64,000 nt of DNA, from assembly GCA_963731125.1 (NCBI GenBank), contig CAVSVP010000024.1:186001-250000 (forward strand), in the 5' to 3' direction. The notes below the pieces were generated by a model that saw nothing but the letters and a program-made list of their open reading frames with translations, did not search any database and had not been told where the DNA came from. Shown here one piece after another: positions 32,661-41,068 of the stretch; the first letter of the stretch is position 1, and every line of letters begins with the position of its first letter. Source of the stretch: CAVSVP01 sp963731125 (lineage in GTDB: Bacteria; Pseudomonadota; Gammaproteobacteria; Competibacterales; Competibacteraceae). The position numbers and the translations under genes are program-made.

Positions 32661-34928
32661 ATGCTCGAAATCTTGCAGCGTATCGTACAAGAGGTTTATA
32701 CGGCGACTAATCTCGACGAAGCTTTAGCTATAAGCGTGCGTCGGATTAAGGAATATATGGCTGTCGATGCCTGTTCCGTGCTGATTGCAGACACACAAGA
32801 TGGACAGTATGTATTGATGGCCACAGAAGGCCTAAATCCTTCCTCAGTGGGCAGTGTACGGTTGGGTCATGGCGAGGGACTGGTAGGTTTGGTCGCAGAA
32901 CGCCGGGAACCGATTAGCTTAGAGAATGCTGCGGAACACCCGCGTTACCGTTATTTCCCGGAAACAGGTGAGGAACGTTATCATGCCTTTCTAGGCGTTC
33001 CTATTATCTACTACCGCCGGGTACTCGGTGTATTAGTCGTACATCAGCGGCAGCGGCGCCGGTTCAGCAAGGATGAAGAAGCATTATTAGTGACCATCGC
33101 TGCGCAGCTAGCAGGCGGCATCAACGATGGCGCCTCCGGCGGGGGGATCAGTAGACTCATGGGCGGACAAATGCTGTCGAGCAGCGTTATTCAGGGCATA
33201 CCGGCAGCACCCGGAATAGCTGTCGGCAAAGTTGTCTTGCCGTCACCCTTCGTGACTCTGGCTACGGTACCCGATCGTCCGATTCAAGACGTGGATAGGG
33301 AAGAAGCAGCCTTTAGAGCCGCTGTTGCCGCTGTGCGCGAAGAACTGTGTTTAAGCAGTCAGCGCATGGAGGTGTTTTTGCCTGCCGAAGCTTTAGCGAT
33401 ATTTAATGTATGCGTGATGTTATTAGACAGCGACAGCCTGCTGTCTGACACTATTCGGCGGATTCGTGCAGGTAATTGGGCACCAGCAGCGTTACGGGAC
33501 ACCATTAGCGATTATGCGCGGCTCTTTGAGCGTATGGAAGACAGTTATTTACGCGCACGTGCAGAAGATATTCGTAGCATTGGCCAACGCATCCTCATCC
33601 GTCTACAGGCAAATTCGCAGCAGGCTGCGAGGCAGTACTCCGAGAGGTGCGTTCTGGTGGGCGAGGAGATCGGTGCCGCTTCGCTGGTGGAAGTGCCTGT
33701 TGAGTGGCTTGCCGGAATTGTCTGTACGCGGGGTTCGGTTTTGTCCCACACCGCAATTCTAGCTCGGGCATTGGGTATTCCCGCAGTGATGGGCGTTGGC
33801 GACCTACCTATCGGGCGGTTGGAAGGAACTGCGATTGCTATCGATGGTAACCAGGGACAGGTTTTTTTGCGGCCGACACCTTCTATACTCTGCGAATTTC
33901 AGCGTCTGATTTCCGTTGAGGAAGAACTCGCTGCCGAGCTTGAAACCCTACGCCAGTTGCCTGCCGAAACTTTGGATGGAATAAAAGTACCACTCTATGC
34001 GAATAGCGGCCTACTTTCCGATATCCGAGCTTCGCTGGAACGTGGCGCTGAGGGTATTGGTCTCTACCGTACCGAATTTACCTTTATGTTGTACGAGTCC
34101 TTCCCGAGTGAAGATGAACAATATCAGATCTACCGCCAAGTTCTTGAAGCCTTCGCGCCGAAACAGGTGATCATGCGTACCCTTGATATCGGCGGCGATA
34201 AGGGTTTGCCGTATTTTCCCGTTGCAGAGGATAATGCTTTGCTCGGTTGGCGTGGGATTCGCGTGAGCCTCGACCATCCGGAAATTTTTTTGACCCAATT
34301 GCGGGCTATGCTGCGTGCCGATGTCGGTTTGCATAACCTGCGTCTCCTGCTTCCCATGATCAGCAGTTCTGCCGAGGTGGACCAAGCGCGCTTTCTGTTG
34401 GAGCGTGCCTGCTGCGAACTTCGACAGGAAGGTTATGCGGTAACTCAACCCCCCTTGGGAATCGTGCTTGAAGTGCCTGCCGCAATTTACCAGATTGCGT
34501 CGTTGGCTCGGCGTGTGGATTTTTTTTCTGTTGGCACTAATGACTTGACTCAATACCTGCTAGCCGTCAATCGCAACAATGCCCGGGTTGCAACCTTATG
34601 GGATAGCCTGCATCCTGCAGTTATCCGCGCTGTTTATGAGGCTGTTCAAGAGGGGCATCGCTATGCTAAGCCCGTGGGTGTCTGTGGAGAAATGGCGGGC
34701 GATCCGTTGACCGTTATACTGCTGTTGGGAATGGGAGTCGATACCTTAAGTATGGTATCGCCCAGTCTTTCCCGCGTGAAATGGGTTATTCGCAGTTTTT
34801 CTCAAGCCCATGCCAGTAAACTGTTGAGCGAAGTTATTGGTACGGAAGATTCCCGTGAAGTTCGGGCATTACTGAATGACGCGCTAAAACAGGTTGGCTT
34901 GAGTGCCTTGATTAGGACAGGCAAATGA
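32661..34928 (+). CDS. ptsP: phosphoenolpyruvate-protein phosphotransferase PtsP (enzyme I-Ntr)
   Basis: The 755-residue protein has a GAF domain at residues 10-160 (VDACSVLIADTQDGQYVLMATEGLNP), then the enzyme I N-domain (from about IQGIPAAPGIAVGKV), the phospho-histidine segment GSVLSHTAILARALGIPAVMG, and the C-terminal PEP-binding barrel (RTLDIGGDKGLPYF, RTEFTFM, FFSVGTNDLTQYLLA, GVCGEMAGDP). It starts the nitrogen phosphotransfer chain by moving phosphate from PEP to NPr. The ATG at 32661 matches the usual MLEILxRIVQEV N terminus; the frame also allows a TTG 21 bp earlier. The stop lies 12 bp before structured element B. Confidence 0.95.
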   Translation: MLEILQRIVQEVYTATNLDEALAISVRRIKEYMAVDACSVLIADTQDGQYVLMATEGLNPSSVGSVRLGHGEGLVGLVAERREPISLENAAEHPRYRYFPETGEERYHAFLGVPIIYYRRVLGVLVVHQRQRRRFSKDEEALLVTIAAQLAGGINDGASGGGISRLMGGQMLSSSVIQGIPAAPGIAVGKVVLPSPFVTLATVPDRPIQDVDREEAAFRAAVAAVREELCLSSQRMEVFLPAEALAIFNVCVMLLDSDSLLSDTIRRIRAGNWAPAALRDTISDYARLFERMEDSYLRARAEDIRSIGQRILIRLQANSQQAARQYSERCVLVGEEIGAASLVEVPVEWLAGIVCTRGSVLSHTAILARALGIPAVMGVGDLPIGRLEGTAIAIDGNQGQVFLRPTPSILCEFQRLISVEEELAAELETLRQLPAETLDGIKVPLYANSGLLSDIRASLERGAEGIGLYRTEFTFMLYESFPSEDEQYQIYRQVLEAFAPKQVIMRTLDIGGDKGLPYFPVAEDNALLGWRGIRVSLDHPEIFLTQLRAMLRADVGLHNLRLLLPMISSSAEVDQARFLLERACCELRQEGYAVTQPPLGIVLEVPAAIYQIASLARRVDFFSVGTNDLTQYLLAVNRNNARVATLWDSLHPAVIRAVYEAVQEGHRYAKPVGVCGEMAGDPLTVILLLGMGVDTLSMVSPSLSRVKWVIRSFSQAHASKLLSEVIGTEDSREVRALLNDALKQVGLSALIRTGK

Positions 34929-34940
34929 GTGAAAAACAGA

Positions 34941-35048
34941 ATATCGATCTGGAAGCTGTTATCAAGACCGTCTGCGGCGGGGATACCGCAGTCGAGCTTA
35001 TAGGGATGTATTAACGGCGTGTCTTGAGAATAACTTCCAGATCGATAT
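34941..35048 (+). repeat. structured 3' element, copy B
   Basis: ATATCGATCTGGAAG (34941-34955) and CTTCCAGATCGATAT (35034-35048) are perfect 15-nt inverted arms enclosing a 78-nt core. The core has the same length as that of copy A, and the conserved block begins at the same offset (core position 15). The core shares GGATACCG, GTCGAGCTTA and GGGATGTATT with copy A and contains a hairpin TGCGG...CCGCA. The arms differ in sequence from those of copy A but still pair. The element lies right after ptsP in the same orientation as copy A relative to its upstream gene. A 29-codon frame crosses it from 34925 but is probably incidental. Confidence 0.6.
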
Positions 35049-35096
35049 ACGGTATGACTTAAGTATAAAAGTGATTGATATGTAAGGAAAAAATTG

Positions 35097-35615
35097 ATGA
35101 AAAAAGGTAAATTTTGGCTTAGCGGTCTGCTTAGCGTCCTGTTGCTCGCGTTTTGTGGTCAAGCAGTCGCCATGGAAACCGAGTGGGAAAAGAATTTAAA
35201 TGAACTGGTCAAGCACTATGTTCGGTTCTGGTATCGAGCCTATCCGATTCGTGGCAATAACCCAGTGACCCAACTTGTAAAAGGGCAAAGGTACCGGCTA
35301 TATCTCGGAGTCGCCAATGACGCAGCGGAGGTTCACTTCGATAAGGTGGAGCTAAAATTAGTGGGCTATCCCCGTATCCAGTTCTATACAGATAGCAGCT
35401 TTAAAACGCCCGCGTCTGAGGTTAAGGTCACCATTGAGGATCTTGGCAAGAAAGGCAGTGAGAGCGCAATTCAAGGAAGTTCTGTCTACTTCATTGCTAA
35501 AGCAACTGTCAATAAAGCTCCAAGCGGTAGCAGCGTGGCGCCGGTACTTTTCGGATTAGGCATCTACGCGCAACCACGTCCTGAAGGGCACTATTGGGAA
35601 CATGTCGTGTGGTAG
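35097..35615 (+). CDS. exported protein of unknown function
   Basis: The 172-residue protein has a signal peptide (LLSVLLLAFCGQAVA). The mature part begins METEWEKNLNELVKHYVRFWYRAYP and continues as a probable beta-sandwich with alternating hydrophobic residues (YRLYLGVANDAAEVHFDKVELKLVGYPRI). No cysteine remains after the signal sequence. AAGGA lies ten bases before the ATG. I do not recognise the family. It follows structured element B, and its neighbours (ptsP, a glutamine amidotransferase) suggest no role. Confidence 0.6.
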   Translation: MKKGKFWLSGLLSVLLLAFCGQAVAMETEWEKNLNELVKHYVRFWYRAYPIRGNNPVTQLVKGQRYRLYLGVANDAAEVHFDKVELKLVGYPRIQFYTDSSFKTPASEVKVTIEDLGKKGSESAIQGSSVYFIAKATVNKAPSGSSVAPVLFGLGIYAQPRPEGHYWEHVVW

Positions 35616-35722
35616 CCAGGGATATCCTGCGCCACCAGGTAGGTTAGTGCAGCAGCGGCGCTACTGATAAATATTAGCGCAACCGATGGTCGCTATCTTA
35701 TTGCACTACCTGCAGGCAACTT

Positions 35723-36502
35723 ATGACAAATCGTTATGATGTTGGCTGCAATGAAAAGCAGCGTCCTACCATTGGTGTTCTTCTGGATTGGGCTGAAGGC
35801 CGGGCGGAAAGTTATTCCAGATTTCCTTATTATGCTTTGCGAATTCACTATTTCGAGGCCATCTATACGGCCGGCGGTCTGCCAGTTGCTATACCCTTAC
35901 TAGCCGATGCGCTACCGGTGTATTTGAGTCAACTCAACGGGTTGCTGATACCCGGTGGTGATTATCCGTTCCCTGGACACTGGTACGAATCTGCGCCGGG
36001 ACGTCAGGTTTCGCCCTATGTGCACTCGCTCTCCCGGCGGGCCGTCCTTGATGCTAAGATGATTCACGCCGCGGTGTCCATGGATAAACCGGTGCTGGGG
36101 ATTTGCGCCGGCATGCAAGCTCTGGGCGCTGTATTCGAATGTAAGTTGACTGGTAATGTACATCGCTTGAATGGCAATATCATTAATCACCGTTTTGAAA
36201 AATCGGAGAAACTTTCTCATGACGTCACTGTGCGTACAGAAACCCAACTACACCGGATCTTAGGGGTTGAGGCCATGTCGGTGAATTCTTCCCACAATGA
36301 AGCCATTGTTAGCGTTTCCTCCCCCGTGATTGTCAATGCTTGGGCCAGCGACGGGGTAATTGAGGGTATCGAAATCGCCGGTAAAAATTTTGCGCTGGGT
36401 GTACAGTGGCATCCTGAACTATTAACTGTTACAGGCTCTACAAGTGCGGATTTCAACCCCCATCAAAGGTTATTTGAAGCTTTTGTTCAAGCTGCACGGT
36501 GA
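35723..36502 (+). CDS. class I glutamine amidotransferase-like, gamma-glutamyl-GABA hydrolase (PuuD) family
   Basis: The 259-residue protein has the peptidase C26/PuuD layout. PIGV-type start (PTIGVLLDWAEG) is followed by GLLIPGGDYPF, the nucleophile elbow PVLGICAGMQALG with the catalytic cysteine, NSSHNEAI, and GVQWHPELL with the His-Glu pair. PuuD enzymes release GABA from gamma-glutamyl-GABA in putrescine breakdown, but other puu genes are absent here, so the natural substrate may be another gamma-glutamyl compound. The gene stands alone on the plus strand. Confidence 0.85.
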   Translation: MTNRYDVGCNEKQRPTIGVLLDWAEGRAESYSRFPYYALRIHYFEAIYTAGGLPVAIPLLADALPVYLSQLNGLLIPGGDYPFPGHWYESAPGRQVSPYVHSLSRRAVLDAKMIHAAVSMDKPVLGICAGMQALGAVFECKLTGNVHRLNGNIINHRFEKSEKLSHDVTVRTETQLHRILGVEAMSVNSSHNEAIVSVSSPVIVNAWASDGVIEGIEIAGKNFALGVQWHPELLTVTGSTSADFNPHQRLFEAFVQAAR

Positions 36503-36640
36503 TTCTATTTCGCTCCAGGGATTTGTATAAAAAACTTATTATATCATCACATTGTTAGTCAACTTTTACCCTCTTCAAGAATTGGAGTTTGACATCCAAT
36601 GGAACGGTCTTGTACGTTGCCAGTGCGTTTGCTTTACAAG

Positions 36641-37183
36641 TTAAGGTGAACCGATGTATTTTCGTATTTCGCGCCGGTAACCGAGAATGGCACCAATCGG
36701 CGCCAGTAGAAACGACAGGATATTTCTCTTGTGCGAACTCGAGCGTATGCTGTCTTTGAAATACCGATGCATAACCGCTGCCCGTAGTAAACCTGGCATT
36801 CCGGCCGCGTTGGTCTTGCCGTCATTTGCCCAGCCAATCAAGACCTCGAAGAATTCCTGCATCTGCATCGCCGGCCGGTATTCTTCAATCGCTTCAATTT
36901 CTTCATCGGTATTGTTCCTCTGAAAGTGAGCAACCCCGGCCGGTATTGTCACGGATTCACCAGCTCCGAGTTTCTGCTCGTCGCCGTCGATCAGGCAAGT
37001 AAGGGTCCCGGCGTTGACTCTGATGACCATCTCTTGATTGGGGTGATCATGCTCGTCCGCGATCGCGCCATGCGGCGCCATCTTGTAGCCCATCCGAAAA
37101 AGATCGCCATTTGTCTCTTTCGAGGTCGTCAGGAAACGAATGATTTCACCCGTCTTCGGATTATGAAGCGTTCGCTCATTCAT
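36641..37183 (-). CDS. cupin-domain protein
   Basis: The 180-residue protein has a cupin 2 core: HDHPNQEMVIRVNAGTLTC carries the first histidine pair and glutamate, and GESVTIPAGVAHFQRN carries the second histidine. A helical C-terminal tail follows with basic and aromatic residues (GAILGYRREIRKYIGSP) that may touch a membrane. The ATG at 37183 has GGAG eight bases upstream. Its 5' leader contains a perfect 19-bp hairpin (37208-37248) with its near edge 24 nt upstream of the start codon. Ligand unknown. Confidence 0.75.
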   Translation of the reverse strand: MNERTLHNPKTGEIIRFLTTSKETNGDLFRMGYKMAPHGAIADEHDHPNQEMVIRVNAGTLTCLIDGDEQKLGAGESVTIPAGVAHFQRNNTDEEIEAIEEYRPAMQMQEFFEVLIGWANDGKTNAAGMPGLLRAAVMHRYFKDSIRSSSHKRNILSFLLAPIGAILGYRREIRKYIGSP

Positions 37184-37207
37184 TGATATTCTCCTGAAAA
37201 TACAAGG

Positions 37208-37248
37208 AAGTAAAGAATCCACCCGCAAAGCGGGTGGATTCTTTACTT
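37208..37248. promoter_or_regulatory. perfect 19-bp hairpin in the cupin gene leader
   Basis: AAGTAAAGAATCCACCCGC (37208-37226) is followed by AAA and its exact inverse (37230-37248). It lies just upstream of the cupin gene on the minus strand and 5' of a small plus-strand frame. It could be a terminator for a transcript from the right, a leader structure, or a short repeat. The arms are AT-rich at the base and GC-rich at the tip, as in a bidirectional terminator. Confidence 0.6.
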
Positions 37249-37259
37249 GTCGGGACAAG

Positions 37260-37466
37260 ATGAAGACGCGTTTTGCCCTGGCCGTCGCAGGAAAAATCGT
37301 AATTGCTGTCGGCAGCCCTGGGGAGGTTACCAGAGTAATGCGGAATGCTCCTGGTGGCGTGCTGTATCATGTCCGGTTTCCGGGACGAACGCTACGTTTC
37401 AGAAGGCGTTCTGGAGATTGCCGGGCGCGGGTCAGCATGAGGAGCAGGAACAGGCTCAGCGGGTAA
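37260..37466 (+). CDS. small conserved-looking protein, possibly frameshifted
   Basis: A 68-residue frame starts MKTRFALAVAGKIVIAVGSPGEV and has a beta-rich segment GGVLYHVRFPGRTL. After RTLR the frame becomes basic and unlike the first part. A neighbouring frame continues sensibly (VSEGVLEIAGRGSA, stop near 37432), so a one-base shift near 37397 is likely. Family not recognised. Either the true protein is about 57 residues with a shift, or this is a decayed gene. Confidence 0.35.
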   Translation: MKTRFALAVAGKIVIAVGSPGEVTRVMRNAPGGVLYHVRFPGRTLRFRRRSGDCRARVSMRSRNRLSG

Positions 37467-37571
37467 CTTGCGATTTGCATTGCGATGCACCAGGGATACC
37501 AATATCTCGCGATAGCGTTATGATAGAACAGTGTGATTGATCGCGTGCGAGTTATTGAGGAGGTTTTCGTA

Positions 37572-37772
37572 GTGAGTGGCAGTTACTTGGTGTGTGATCT
37601 GTGCGGGAAATTTGGGCCGCCTAGCGCTTTTCTGTTCGAGGAAAACTTACGTTTATGTTACGAGTGTTTTGGTCACAGCCGTGAGCAGCGCGAGCGGGAA
37701 GTAAGGCAGGAATACGGCGTTAGGGAAAATTCGGAGGAAGCGCTACAAAAATCGGCAAAAAAACCAACCTAG
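37572..37772 (+). CDS. small zinc-ribbon-like protein
   Basis: The 66-residue protein has two CxxC pairs (CDLCGKF and CYECFGH) about 20 residues apart, as in zinc-ribbon modules, followed by a charged helical tail. GTG at 37572 is chosen because GAGGAGG lies eight bases upstream; the frame is open further back without a better start. Its TAG stop lies in the CTAG target site duplicated by the IS1182-type element that follows, so the gene end is just at the insertion point. Role unknown. Confidence 0.55.
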   Translation: MSGSYLVCDLCGKFGPPSAFLFEENLRLCYECFGHSREQREREVRQEYGVRENSEEALQKSAKKPT

Positions 37773-39175
37773 CAGCCTGTCGGAGAAATCGTTAGTGCGG
37801 TTATTTGGTCCTTGGTGAGCGTATGAAGCCGCTTGAGATTGAAAGCCAAACACACCAAGCCCCACTCACCGGCGGCGGCCGACAGGCCGCGCAGGGAGAA
37901 TTGGCGAAACCCCAGGATTTCCTTGATGATGCCAATGACCGGCTCGACGGTACACTGGCGCAGCCGATAGATGGCTTTGCCGATCTCGGTTTGGAGTTGG
38001 TAAGCCCTCTTCCCCGTAGGGCTGGCCTCGTCAGGTGGCGGAGCGGGGTTTTCAGCGAAGTACTTGCGCCCACCGTGATGATGGGGCTCGCGCCCGGTGG
38101 CAATGTAGGGATCGATCCCCCGGACCTGCAAACGCTCGATATTAGCGGCGCTGAAATAGCCATTGTCCAACGCCGCCGCGCTGGGGGTACCCAACCCCGC
38201 CGGGATTGCCTCCAGGGTGGGTTCGAGCTCCCCCTGATCGTTGGGATGGTTGGACAGGGTATGGCCGACGATCAGCAGCGTATCCTGATCGGTAGCGAGT
38301 GGGGCATGGTCATGCTGATCGACGCCCCGATTGGTGCTGTTTTTCATGATCCGCGAAGCCGGATCGGTGAAGTGGTACTGATCCTTGTCGCGCGCACCCG
38401 GCGTGGGTGGTACGGGCGCCCGCCCGCGCGGTTTGCCACCGCGAGCCCGCGCCTTCTCTTCGCGCTCGCGCACTGTCTCTGCAACGGCTGCTGGTTCGAG
38501 GCGGTAGCGCTCCTCGGCCCGCGCTTCGAGCACGGCTTTCGCCTCGGCCAGGTTGGCCAGACGGTCTTGGCGACGGTGAATTTCCTCCTCGATGACCCGC
38601 CCCTCAGGCAGCAGGCATTCGCCCCGGTCGGTGCGCTCGGCCAGCGCCAGCCACTCGCTGACCTCCTGGCTCAACTGGACTGCCAACTCCAACAGCCGCC
38701 GGTAACTGAGCGCTTGACTCTGGGCGGCATCGGCATGAAGCTTGGTCCCATCCAGACTGATCCGCCCCAGCTTCAGCACCCCGGCCGCATGGGCGATCAA
38801 CAACACCTGGGTAAACAACTCCTGCAGCTCGGGCACACAGGTCTTACGAAACGTAGCGAGCGTGTCGTGAGCCGGATGCAGATCCCCGGCAATAAAGCGA
38901 AAGGGCAGGCACTCATCGGTGGCCTGTTCGAGCTTCCGCGAACTGAACACGCCCGTGGCATAGCCATAAAACAACAGCCCCAACCGGATTTCCGGCGCAT
39001 ACGGTGGGGCACCTCGCGATCCATAGCGGGCATAGCTCGCCGTCACATCCAGCAACGCCACCACTTCCACCACGAACTGCGCCAGATGCCCGGGCGGAAC
39101 ACCATCTCCTAACCGAACCGTGAGGTGGATAACCGCGTCGTAGTCAACCTGTTTGAACCTGCGTGCCACAGCCAT
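37769..39175 (-). CDS. IS1182-family transposase
   Basis: The 468-residue DDE transposase has an N-terminal DUF772 domain (YAPEIRLGLLFYGYATGVFSSRKLEQATDE in pieces), the first aspartate in ISLDGTKLHADA, the second in ALDNGYFS, and the glutamate in TVEPVIGIIKEILGFRQF. The ATG at 39175 (MAVARRF) is preferred over a TTG nine codons earlier. The reading frame runs off the end of the element and uses a TAG made of three bases of the flanking CTAG target site as its stop codon. Transposition into other CTAG targets would recreate this stop each time. Confidence 0.9.
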   Translation of the reverse strand: MAVARRFKQVDYDAVIHLTVRLGDGVPPGHLAQFVVEVVALLDVTASYARYGSRGAPPYAPEIRLGLLFYGYATGVFSSRKLEQATDECLPFRFIAGDLHPAHDTLATFRKTCVPELQELFTQVLLIAHAAGVLKLGRISLDGTKLHADAAQSQALSYRRLLELAVQLSQEVSEWLALAERTDRGECLLPEGRVIEEEIHRRQDRLANLAEAKAVLEARAEERYRLEPAAVAETVREREEKARARGGKPRGRAPVPPTPGARDKDQYHFTDPASRIMKNSTNRGVDQHDHAPLATDQDTLLIVGHTLSNHPNDQGELEPTLEAIPAGLGTPSAAALDNGYFSAANIERLQVRGIDPYIATGREPHHHGGRKYFAENPAPPPDEASPTGKRAYQLQTEIGKAIYRLRQCTVEPVIGIIKEILGFRQFSLRGLSAAAGEWGLVCLAFNLKRLHTLTKDQITALTISPTGC

Positions 39176-39250
39176 TGGCCTCTGTTTGAGTGGGGGGGCC
39201 AATGTATCATCAGGCTCGGTTCATGTCTCACCGATTTCTCCGACAGGCTG
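37773..39250 (-). mobile_element. IS1182-family insertion sequence
   Basis: The element is 1478 bp, with terminal inverted repeats starting CAGCCTGTCGGAGAAATCG at 37773 and its exact inverse ending at 39250. It is flanked by CTAG at 37769-37772 and 39251-39254, a 4-bp palindromic target duplication usual for IS1182. Ends, duplication and transposase all look intact, so it may be active. Confidence 0.93.
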
Positions 39251-39384
39251 CTAGCCAAATCAACCACTGGACATTGCCTTCCATTTGCTGATGCGCAGGT
39301 CTACTTACGGTAGCCTTGGGAGAGATGCCAAAGTTATCGGAAAAAAAAGCCTCTGTGGCGGTCTGTGTGAGTATATGGATGCAA

Positions 39385-40359
39385 CTAGTACACCGGCAGC
39401 TGAACATGGGTAAATAAGGCGGCGACTTCCTCATGGGATTGTGTGCGTTCTGCAGCCTGCACCATCTGGGGGGGTAAATGCGGGGAAAATAATTCTATGA
39501 AATCGTACATATAGCCTCGCAAAAACGTGCCGCGTCGGAAACCGATTCGGGTCAAGCTGGAGGCGAACAGATGACCTGCATCAAGCTTTATGAGATCCTG
39601 GTCATAATGGTTGTCATAAGCCATACCGGCGATAATGCCCACCCCTAAGCCCAGCCGCACATAAGTTTTAATGACATCGGTGTCGGTAGCAGTGAATACG
39701 ACTTTGGGATTGAGCTTGGCATTCCTGAATGCCTCATCTAATTTCGAGCGGCCGGTGAAGCCAAACACATAGGTGACCAGGGGATACTGGGCAACGTCTT
39801 CTAGAGTGAGTTTCGGCAAGCGGGTAAGGGGATGGTTACGGGGGGTGACAATGCTGCGGTTCCAGACGTAGCAGGGCATCATGATCAACTCTTCGAACAG
39901 TTCGATCGCCTCAGTGGCGATGGCGAAATCCACTTCTCCGGACGCTGCTAGTTCAGCAATTTGCGCAGGGGATCCCTGATGAAGCTGTAAGGTGACAGCC
40001 GGATAGCGCTCCCGGAAAGCCTGTACAATGCGCGGCAGTGCATAGCGGGCCTGGGTATGGGTTGTGGCAATGGAGAGATTACCGCTGCGGTCATCGCGAA
40101 ACTCCGCCGCCAAGGTTTGGATATTGCGAACCTCCTGAAGAATTTTATCTGTTTTTTCAATAATTTGCCGACCTACAGGAGTAATATGCGTTAAATGTTT
40201 GCCGTTCCGGTTGAATAACTCAACGCCTAGCTCCTCTTCTAATAGGCGGATCTGTTTACTGACTCCGGGCTGAGACGTGTAAAGACTCTCGGCTGCTGCG
40301 GAAATGTTAAGACTATTCTTGGCAATAGCAGTGAGATATCGCAGTTGCTGAAGTTTCAT
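39385..40359 (-). CDS. cysB: LysR-type regulator CysB
   Basis: The 324-residue LysR regulator has the N-terminal helix-turn-helix MKLQQLRYLTAIAKNSLNISAAAESLYTSQPGVSKQIRLLE in pieces, and an effector domain with TTHTQARYALP and TDTDVIKTYVRLGLGVGIIA, both characteristic of CysB. CysB activates sulfate assimilation genes in response to N-acetylserine. It diverges from a truncated cysG-type gene across 152 bp, which also fits sulfur/siroheme regulation. It ends 131 bp from the IS1182 element and appears intact. Confidence 0.93.
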   Translation of the reverse strand: MKLQQLRYLTAIAKNSLNISAAAESLYTSQPGVSKQIRLLEEELGVELFNRNGKHLTHITPVGRQIIEKTDKILQEVRNIQTLAAEFRDDRSGNLSIATTHTQARYALPRIVQAFRERYPAVTLQLHQGSPAQIAELAASGEVDFAIATEAIELFEELIMMPCYVWNRSIVTPRNHPLTRLPKLTLEDVAQYPLVTYVFGFTGRSKLDEAFRNAKLNPKVVFTATDTDVIKTYVRLGLGVGIIAGMAYDNHYDQDLIKLDAGHLFASSLTRIGFRRGTFLRGYMYDFIELFSPHLPPQMVQAAERTQSHEEVAALFTHVQLPVY

Positions 40360-40511
40360 TTCACATTATCTTAAGTTTGCACTGCATGTATTTATACTAG
40401 AATAGAATATAAATATCATTAAATATTCTTTCTGATTATTTAATGGCCTCACTATAGTTAACGGCCAGACTGCTAATCCTGTAGCGCCTATACAATGGTG
40501 GTGGTTTTGCC

Positions 40512-40913
40512 ATGGCTGATTTACCGGTTTTTCTGCGTATCGAAAATCGTCCCTGCTTGGTCGTGGGTGGTGGTAACAAAGCTGCTGCCACCATAGAAAG
40601 ACTTATGCAGACCAATGCACAAATCACGATTGTGTCACCCACACTTAATGCTACTTTGCAACAGAAGGTGATGCGGGGACTATTGCGCCATCAGTCGGAT
40701 TGCTTTAATCCGCAGTTTCTCGACGGACATGCACTCGTTGTCGCTGCTACGGACAATCCATTAAGCAATCGTTGGGTTGCGGAGCATGCTATAAGACGCA
40801 ATGTACCCGTTAGTGTGATCAGTGATCCGCATTTGGGTAATGTAGTCTTGGCTGATAAAGCACCCGTTTTCACGCAACCGCCCAACAGGATTGGCGTGGG
40901 GTTTGAGGCATAG
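40512..40913 (+). CDS. truncated siroheme synthase N-terminal domain (precorrin-2 dehydrogenase-like)
   Basis: The 133-residue protein matches the Rossmann half of CysG: LPVFLRIENRPCLVVGGGNKAA, then VVAATDNPLSNRWVAEHA. Complete versions have about 200 residues for the dehydrogenase/ferrochelatase part and often a methyltransferase domain after it. Here the similarity fades after ISDPHLGN and the frame ends in an unrelated tail. It is either a decayed cysG or a small derived protein. Its position divergent to cysB suggests an original siroheme role for sulfite reductase. GG-rich sequence precedes the ATG. Confidence 0.65.
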   Translation: MADLPVFLRIENRPCLVVGGGNKAAATIERLMQTNAQITIVSPTLNATLQQKVMRGLLRHQSDCFNPQFLDGHALVVAATDNPLSNRWVAEHAIRRNVPVSVISDPHLGNVVLADKAPVFTQPPNRIGVGFEA

Positions 40914-41068
40914 TCCGGTTGTCTAGCCAAACGCCTCAGAGCCATGGGAAATTCTTGTAGAGCTGGCTTGAGTCGTTAAAAGGCGCTTAAAGCCGACGCA
41001 CGCTCCGTACCGGGTGGGTTGCCTCATTTTGCAGGTAGTTTGTAGCGGCCAGACGACCTGGTTTTGCG

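Noticed and set aside
34925..35014. Small peptide gene (29 codons from ATG 34925) across element B
   Set aside because: The equivalent frame in copy A has no start codon and the peptide differs. Conservation follows the DNA/RNA structure, so coding is unlikely.
21307..35048. Elements A and B as integron attC sites
   Set aside because: They are palindromic and 3' of genes, but the RYYYAAC/GTTRRRY ends are missing, no integrase gene is seen, and neighbours are single housekeeping genes rather than a cassette array.
37805..39112. 435-residue open frame on the plus strand
   Set aside because: It lies entirely opposite the IS1182 transposase, whose DDE motifs are clear. The plus frame has no recognisable domain and is a GC-rich shadow.
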